From Arion vulgaris (lineage: Eukaryota; Mollusca; Gastropoda; Stylommatophora; Arionidae), in assembly GCA_020796225.1 (NCBI GenBank), contig CM036767.1, positions 20,590,927 to 20,654,926 of the forward strand: a DNA stretch of 64,000 nt. The letters are read 5' to 3'. Under the pieces are notes generated by a model. That model saw only the letters and a program-made list of their open reading frames with translations, had not been told where the DNA came from and did not search any database. The position numbers and the translations under genes were made by a program. This document shows positions 49,154 to 58,100 of this stretch, one piece after another. The stretch's first letter is position 1. The number at the start of each line of letters is the position of its first letter.

Positions 49154-52100
49154 GTAAAGTTGAACTGAAATGGTAAACTATTCAGGCAATTGTATTGCTG
49201 TATAACTTAATATTTATTTAGCAATATAAAATGTGTTACTTGGGTAGAGTTGTACATGTAGAAGTTGTACTCACATTTAGGACATCATCATCAACATGAT
49301 ACATGATATAAATAAATACTTCATACTATGATACTGAACAGTGTGAGTGTGAATCACTGAATAAATGAATCATTGAATGCACTGTGACTTCTCCTGGTTG
49401 TTATTATTGGTCGACCTTTTGCTCTCTCTCACATCACCAGTCCACTGCATACCAGTTCTTGTGATTTTACAATAATTACATGTGATCAGAAGCGATCCAG
49501 AAACAATGTCAATGATCAATCACAAGAACTGGCATGCAGTGGACGTGATGTGAGTATTGTGAGAGAGCAAAAGGTAGACCAATAATAACAACCTGGAGAA
49601 GTCACAGTGTATTACAATGTAATATCCAGTGTCTGCACGTATTATCACTGAAATCACTTACAATACTTTACCCCCAGGTTGCACCTGTTGAGCAGTCTAA
49701 ATTGCTTATCTGTTTGACCACAGTGTTCTGAGAATTTTTCTCAGGCAAATCATATGAGGTGATTACATTCTGGATGTTTCCTTTTCTGTTGCTCTCTGAT
49801 ATTTAGACCCTTACAAAAGTATATTTGCAGTTTAATTTTGTCTACCCCTTTCCATTACATCTTGTTTTGGAGATTCCCAGAATGTCTATCCCGTAGTTCT
49901 TCATGACCGACGGAAGCATTGCTGCATCATTGCAAGACAGGCACTGTTTTGGAACCCGCAGGGAAAGAGGAGTAGGGGAAGGCCTAGCCATACCTGGAGA
50001 AGAGAGATAGAGGGTGATATTAAAAGGATAGGTAAAACATGGAAGAGATGGCAGGAGAGAGGAAGAGCTGGTAGAAGCTTGTTGAAACCTGTGCTCTGTT
50101 GAAAGGTGAAGAGTAAAAGTATATTTAATATTTGTTGAAAATTGTGTCGTCAAATAAAATAGAATTATAATGCTTTTTTGACCTTTTTAGTTCTTCAGGT
50201 AAAAGGAAGTGAACGAAGTCATGCATGTCATTATCTTTACATTCGACAACACACTACAGCATGTACGCACATCGAGTGGCCAGCAGGAAAGACTCTTGTA
50301 GTATATAATGTACCACATTACTGCAGAGAAGTAAGAAATGCTTTTTTTAACCCTGTTCATGAACAAAACATTTAGAAAGCAGTCATTAAAATGAATAAGT
50401 TGATAATATATATATAATTTGGGGACGATGATGTTGTGTATACCAATGGGTATGGCTAGAAATCTTTAGAATGGCTTCACCCTCTGCTGGGCTTTCCAGT
50501 TTTCTGCACATTTTGGTGGCCCGCTCACCTCATGCCTGCTGGGGCCTGCCCACCGGTGGGCCCACCTGTGCATCATCAGCATGCGTGCTCGCTCTGCCCT
50601 GGTGCCTGCCTCACCATCTCCGTCAGTTCTCACATTTGCGTCTAGGCTGTCCGAACCTGGGGCTTAACTCGGCCCCCACCCTGAGATGGGGGCGCGAGTT
50701 TCGCTCTATGTGGGCCCATATCTCTTTGCTGGATGCACCTCTCATCCTATATGCCCTAACCCAACCTCCCTCTCGGGCTCGGAGTATTGCCGCGCGCAAC
50801 TCAACTCTGCCCCACCTTTGAACTCGCTTGTGTATCGTCCATATGTGCATTCGTTCCTCTTTGGTGCCTGCCCCACCGTATTTATCAGGTTTCTCACTGT
50901 GCTCACATTTACCGTGCCTCGAGACCGCCATGACTGCAGCTCTACTCAGGCGCAGAATTTTGCCCCTTGTGGGCCCACATCTCTGCTTTGGGATGCACCT
51001 CTCATCCCTTCATGTTCATTTTCGTGCTTATAGACTCTTGTCCCGTAGGTGGCAGTTTTGGTGCGGTCATTAGCTCCAGGGGAGTTAGCATTCGTTCTCT
51101 GACGACTCGTACACTGCTGTTTTCTTATGTTTCTGCAAAATTCAGGCATATTTTTATTGGACATCGGCCAGCAGATGCGTACATTTTGGACCTGCATTGC
51201 TTTTCCGAGCGTGCACTACTACCACTACCTGTAGCTCTCCCTCGATCTCTGCCCTCTTAGCCAGACCGGAACCACTGTCTTGTTTCCTGGGTTACCACTA
51301 GGAGGTGAGGGCAGGGTCTTGATTAGTGCCAGCTCACTAATCCTGGTGCGCCTTTGACCCCAAACAGAAATCATTTACATTCATTAGATTCAGAGCCGTA
51401 GGGATTTGAAATTATGTGTTTGGTGGCCATTTTGTATTGTTTCCATGGCAACGCTTTGGCATTTTAAAAAAACTAACCTTTTTCTACTCTTTTAAGTCAT
51501 AATCTCTCAAAATTGTTATACAAATTCTACATTAATATGAAAAAAAAAAATGTCTTGGCCTGCACACCTGAATCAATCTCCCCCAAAGAGAGTGAAAGAT
51601 GCATTTTTTGGAACTCTACTGAAATGAACCTATATCTTTGTTACTGAGATACCACATGTAATTATTTTGTAGTTTGCATGAAGTATAAATTTTGGGGGGA
51701 AAGTAACTGCAGAAACTTGGATGTGCTGGGCCAAAAGGCGGCGCAAATATCATAACTTTGTAAGACACCGTAAAGTAGCAGTACAGCATACGTCTGCCAA
51801 AAACCACATACATCTGCCAACAAGTGGTGAAAAGAATGAACACAGAAAAAAGAAGGGGAAAGCATCCTCTCATAAGTACATCTAAAGTGTCCATTTTATG
51901 ATTTTTTACACTTCCTGTGATTGACTTCTGTTACATATATATATATATTTCAGGATAACATGAGCCTACTGTTCAAAGGATGTGGTGAAATTATACGAGT
52001 ATATCTGCAGTCAAAACCTTCATCAGTACCATTGAAGAAAAGCGTTTATTCTACAGATGAATCCGTCAAGGTAGTTATAAAGATATTGACTGTAATGCAG

Positions 52101-55100
52101 GGAAGACAAATTGACCAAAAATGACTGAAGTGACAACGTTCACAAATTAAGCAATTAAAAGTGATACAGAAGACTGCAGGACTGAATGAAATTATAATAA
52201 CAGAATTTTGGCACATGGTGTCAAGAAAGCAGGGCTTTAAAAAAAACCATCTCCTTATTCTTCTCTGCTCCTAGGGGAGCATAGGGCCTCAACAGTTGTC
52301 CTTCACGTCTCCCTGTATCTGGTTTTCTTTATGACGTCGCGGAATAGTAATGCGTCCTTCAGCTACTCGAGGAGACTCAAGTCACCAGGGGAATAGTAAT
52401 GCGTCCTTCAGCTACTCAAGAAGACTCAAGTCACCAGGTCTGTTTAGGATGTCACTTTTTACATTTCCCTTGTGGGTTCGACTCAAGTATTTGTCTAGTG
52501 CCGCTCAACTGTAACTTCTGCAGGGTATACTCGATCCACCACCATTTTCTCCTCCTTGACCTGGGTCATGGGTTTATGCCCTATTCTTATCCGTAGGTCT
52601 GTGTTTGCCACTACATCATAACATCTATATAAGGCCTGGGTGAAATCAAAGGCACAATATAATTACAATATATATTTTATTGGAAGGAGAAAATGTCAAA
52701 AGGCTAATTAAGAAGTCAAAAGAAGATTGTAAATATGAAAAACACACAACCATATGCACAAAATGAGAGGTTTTTACAATAGTATCAAATGAGAGTTTTA
52801 ATCCTGCTGCAGGAGGTCTGTGGTGTTGAGTTATAATGCTCTCCTCTTACCCCAAAAGTACTTGACTTACATCCAATGACATAGTGAGCGTCTGTAGCGT
52901 AAGCGGTAGTGAGCTCGATCACAACCCAGGCGTACTTGGTTCAAACTCCGTGGCGGCAAGTTTGGAAGCAAATCAGTTCCTTGGATTTTTATGAAGCGAT
53001 AAAAAATAGACGTCACCGTTCAGAAAGCAATGGCAAACTACTGAACGTATAAGTGGTGCCTAGAAAAATCAATGACTCATTTACTGTTGTTGATGGCTAC
53101 ATCTTGTAAAGGATATGTCACAATTTTGATTACATCCAATGTGGGCAGATAAGAATATTTGTAATTCTTCTTCTTCTTTGCGTTCGTTCTTTTCGACCAA
53201 TTTTAATCACTCTTTATGATATGTTTGATCTTTGCCAAGAACGTGTATACGTTGCACATTGTTTGGTAGGCCCCTAAACGCATAGACTTCTACACATTTA
53301 GGACATGTGCTTCCGATTTCAGCCAAACCTCCTTAGTCGCCTCTTACGACATGCGTGGTAGGTAACAGTGGTTCTATTCTTTACACCCCAAATTTGGGCC
53401 CCGGTAACCACTCGGGCGTATTTGTAATTGATTCCTAATCTCTGCGTTGGTGAGATCGAGCGCCTAGTCCTATCAGAGATGGGTGGTATTTTATATACTG
53501 TTGATCTACACTTACCGCCTGAAATTATTAAAATTCCTAGATGTTTACAATGATTGACTTATCAATGTTCCATTCTTCTTCTTCTTTGCGTTCGTCCTTT
53601 ATAACAATTTTAATCACTTTGTGATATGTTTGATCTTTGCCAAAAACGTGTATACGTTGCACATTAGTTAGTAGGCCCTAAACGCATGACCTCTACACGC
53701 TTAGGACACATGCATCCGATTTCCGCCAAACCCCTTAGTGCCTCTTACGACATGCGTGGCAGGTAACGGGTTCTATTCTTTACACCCCAAATTTGGGCCC
53801 CAGTAACCACTCGGGCAAATGTTTCATTTACTTTGATGTTATTTTTAAGATTACCCTGCCTGTGTGTTGTTGGGGTCCACATGTGGAGCAAAGAATAGTA
53901 ACACTGTGCACCCGAGTGGTTACCGGGGCCAAAATTTGGGGTATAAAGAATAGAACCACTGTTACCTGCCACGCATGTCGTAAGAGACGTCTAAGGAGGT
54001 TTGGCTGAAATTGGATGCATGTGTCCTAAGCGTGTAGAAGTCTATGCGTTTAGGGGCCTACCAAACCAATGTGTACTGTAAACACGTTCTTGGCAAAGAT
54101 CAAACATATCACAAAGAATGATTAAAATTGGTTGTAAATAACGAATGCGAAGAAGAAGAGTAACACTGCGACTTACAAGGCATGTTGTAAGAGGCGGTAG
54201 GAGCCAAGGGGAAACTACCTAGTAAATAAAAAGCGTAGCAGAAATCAAATGTGCTGGTCTACTTGTAGGCACATAACTGGCACAATCACTCTTAAGCTCA
54301 GATCACATACAAATCACAGAGTGGTTAACAAGCGGTCAATGTTTAGCATTCGAAGAAGCTTCTGAACACCTTTACCGTAGAGACCCTTTATATAATTTCA
54401 CAAACTGGTTTTTAATTCTATATTGTCATTGTTTCAATGTAACATTGTTCTACTTTCAGTCTGTTCAAGTTGGATATGTGGTGTTTAGAAAAGCAAATGC
54501 TCTAAACAATGCACTTAAAATGGGGTACAATCAGATTCGATACTTCTCTGACAAAAGTGCTCCAATCATTTCTGGTTTGAGAGGTAAGTCTCTTATTGAT
54601 TCACTGTTTATTTATCTGTAGTGTTCTTTATTTTCTCTTATTGGGGTTCTCTGTGGTGTAGAGACTAGGTGCTTCTCTCTCTTGTGCCAAAGGTACCAGG
54701 TTCGCTCCCTCGTGGAGCCATCTGGATATTTTTCCAGAGATCCTGATCTCAGTGTAGGTGAGATCGAGTTCCTAGTCCTATCGAAGACAGACGATAAAAC
54801 GTAGGTCCTGTGTTCACTTTGAGCACATAAAAGAATCCTTCTTCTTCTTACCTTTCAACTCCCAACGGAGCACAGCTCTTCCTCTCTTTTGCCATCCCTT
54901 CCAATTCTTTCCATGTTTTACCTATTCTTTTAATGTCAGCCCCCAGTCTCTTCTCCAGGTCTGTCTAGGCCTTCCCTACTCCTCTTTCCCTGCAGGTTCC
55001 AAAACAGTGCCTGTCTTGCAATGCTTCCGGTCGGTCTTCTCAATGTATGTCCTATCCATCGCCAGCGTCTCTTCCTGAGCTCTTTCTGCACTGGCATCTG

Positions 55101-58100
55101 CTTTGTTCTTTCTCTGAGTTCTTCGTCGTAATCTTATCATACCATCTCAGTCCCTCTATTCTACGTAAACATCCATTTACGAAGGTCTGCAGTTTTCTGA
55201 TAGTTTCCTTTGTTGTCTTCCATGTTTCCGAGCAATAGAACAGCACTGACTTCACATTTAGTTGCATGTTTGTTTTGATCTCCTTTGACTTCCATATCTT
55301 ACTCAATGCAATAAAGTTTCCCTTGCTTTTTGTATTCTTATCATGACATCTTTGTTCCTCCTTCTGTGTCTATGTTGCTACCAAGGTATGTGTATGATTC
55401 TACATCTTGTAGAGCTGTTTCCTCCAGCATAATCTGGTTTACATTTACTGCATTTATTCTCATGACCTTGGTCTTTCCCTTGTGTATTTTCAAACCTAGT
55501 TGCTGAGACTTATTAAAAGAATCCTTGGCAGTTCAAAACTGAGAAGAGCAGGCTGGAAAGCCGCTGCCCTGACAAAATTCATTAGAAAAGATTAAAAATA
55601 AAATTTCTACAAAAATATCTACATCGGGGATCCTTGCCGGTGCCACGGAACTCGTGCACTACAGCTGAGATCTTCCTCTGTAAGAAATTGGAGCACACAT
55701 CAAGCATGACTATGGAGATCACCGCTGCCTCTAGGGCTCTGTCATGGGTGGCTGAGCAACAGGTAACCCATACGATTATCATATCAGACTCGGTGAATAT
55801 GCTTCAAATGATCAAATCTGGAAGTCTGTGAGTGGTATAGGTGGACAGCATTAGGAGATCATATCTCAAGAAAATGACTTGGGCTGGACATGCTGGAGTG
55901 CAGGGTAACGAGTGTGCTGACTTTCTTGCAAACAATTTCCCGACTCAAGCGGGCAGAAGTATGGACAGAGCCGATATCATCAATGCGGTACGCTCTCATT
56001 TATGTGACATTGGCAAGTCTCAGACACCGGAACGAGTTCGAGAATTACGCGTTAAATTTGGACATGCCATCTCAATGGTAGAGAGAGAAGATATACTAAT
56101 CATTTTCTCATGGGTACAGTGAGCAAATGGACTTTAGGGTGGCTGCTGCTGCGGAGGACAGAGCATGAATGGGAATGCCCAATGTGCCATGATGTTGATC
56201 GCATAACATAACTCATATATCTGCTGTGCTATTCTTCTCACAAATACACAAATAAGACAAGAGACCAAGCAAGAAAATGTATCAAATTTTATAAGAAAGT
56301 GCCGCTGGAACTACATCTGCCACACACTTAGAATGGATGAGAGAAGACTTCCTTACCAATCCCTCATATAGACACCAGAGGGAAAAAGAAAACGAGGAAG
56401 ACCAAGAGAGACTCTGCGTAGAACCATCATCAGAGAAGGCTCAACGATGGGCCTAGCAAACATTAAAGACCTAAAACAGATAGCAACTAACCGCGAGACA
56501 TGGAGAGCTATGACCTCTGCGCCGCCCACAGGCCCAAGAGGAAAGACTAACTAACTATTCTTCTCTGGCCACTCCAATCTGAACTTTGGTAGTTGACATG
56601 GAGTTGTTTAAAAGAAAATCCTTTGCCGCCACTCTATGTTCAGAATGTCAGCATTGTTTATGCATTATGCTTCAAGTTAGAGCTATGAGAAGAAGGACCA
56701 TATAGTTAACTAAATATAATTAAACTGATAACATATAAGATTACTACTTTTTGATATACAGTTTTGAGATGAAGTTACAACCACTTGATACATGAAATGT
56801 TGGCGAGTTTGTTTACACCTATCATTTCTTCTGTTCATCTTTGTTTCCAGCGTATTGTGAAGAATACAGACAACTTCCTGATGTTACCACCCTTGAGAAG
56901 GAAGCAGAAGTCTACATGACAGAATATTACAAGAGGAAAGAAGAGGTAAAACTGAATCTCTTGTGAGAACAGTAATTGTATTATTATGAACAGTGTCTCT
57001 CAAACTTGTCCTGATTATTCACTCTAAGTCTCCTGAGAAATACCACAGGCCCCCATATTTTAATGAGTCATATGTGAGATATCAACAATTTTTATATTTG
57101 GTCCTTCATTAATATGTACGAATGAGATAATAAGTTTACAAATACTACTTTCTCAGGTTTATTGCTACAGATTTCACCCACCCCTATTCATCTTTTCTTA
57201 GCCATTTCTACCCATTTGTTCATCTTTCTTTTCGCTAATCCTGTTTTGCTTTACAGCATCAGGATAAGAAGAGATTTGTAGATGGACTTTTGTGTGCTCT
57301 CTTCATAAAAAATGTTTTCTGAGGTCTACCTTTTGCGTTTATGGCCTTTTGCTTTGTATCCACTGTATCGAAATTGTGAGTAAGTATACACTGCGACATC
57401 TGCGGAGAAAGACTGAGCACACATGTGTAAGCGTGAAGTACTATCAGTTCAATAATAAAATGTAAGCAATGTTGATGAATGATAGTGAGTGATCTTCACC
57501 CTTAGGGAGGCATATGTCTGCAACCAAGGCCTTCCTATCCAAGGCCATCTTTTCCAGATCTCTCCTCATTTTCTTGCATTCCGTCTCCAACTCCCGCCTT
57601 CAGGTATTCCTGGGTCTTTTCATACCTCTAATGCCCATGCCCTGGAGGTTCATTCGGAGGGCCTGTCTGGTGATGCTGTCAGGGGGTCTACTCACAGTGT
57701 GACCATCCATCAATACCTTGTCCCTTATTTCTTGTTGCACCTGCTGTTGTCCCGCTCGTGAGTGACCACTTTGTATTATTTTTCTCTTCCAGGAGGACAA
57801 GAAAGGAAAGGAAATGGAAGGAGTACCAGATGAAGAAGGCTTCATTAAAGTGACTCGTCATGGCAAGAACAAGGGCGGTAGGAGAACTGAGGAAACTGAG
57901 AGAAGGGGGCATGATCACATACGAAATAGAAAAAAGAAAAATGTAAGTAGTGTTTTGTTAACCGTTTGAAGTAGTTGTGTTGTCAGCTTCATGATTCCAG
58001 TTGTATTTTCAACCTTATGTCTAATTGTATTATGAACCACATAACTAGTTTATCTTCAGTCATGTGACTTTAATTGTTGTATCATCAACATTGTAACTCT

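Larger units (their letters stand above)
52816..53500 (+). repeat. SINE S5 carrying two younger SINE insertions
   Basis: S5 pieces: 52816-52878 (ggtctgtggtgttgagttat), 53130-53166 (catccaatgtgggcagataa) and 53419-53500 (gagatcgagcgcctagtcct). Removing the S7 and S1 inserts with their duplications restores a continuous S5. Confidence 0.85.

Noticed and set aside
50471..51260. Overlapping long frames on both strands in the GC-rich island
   Set aside because: Open frames in several registers at once are expected where stop codons are rare; no protein family or splice pattern is visible.
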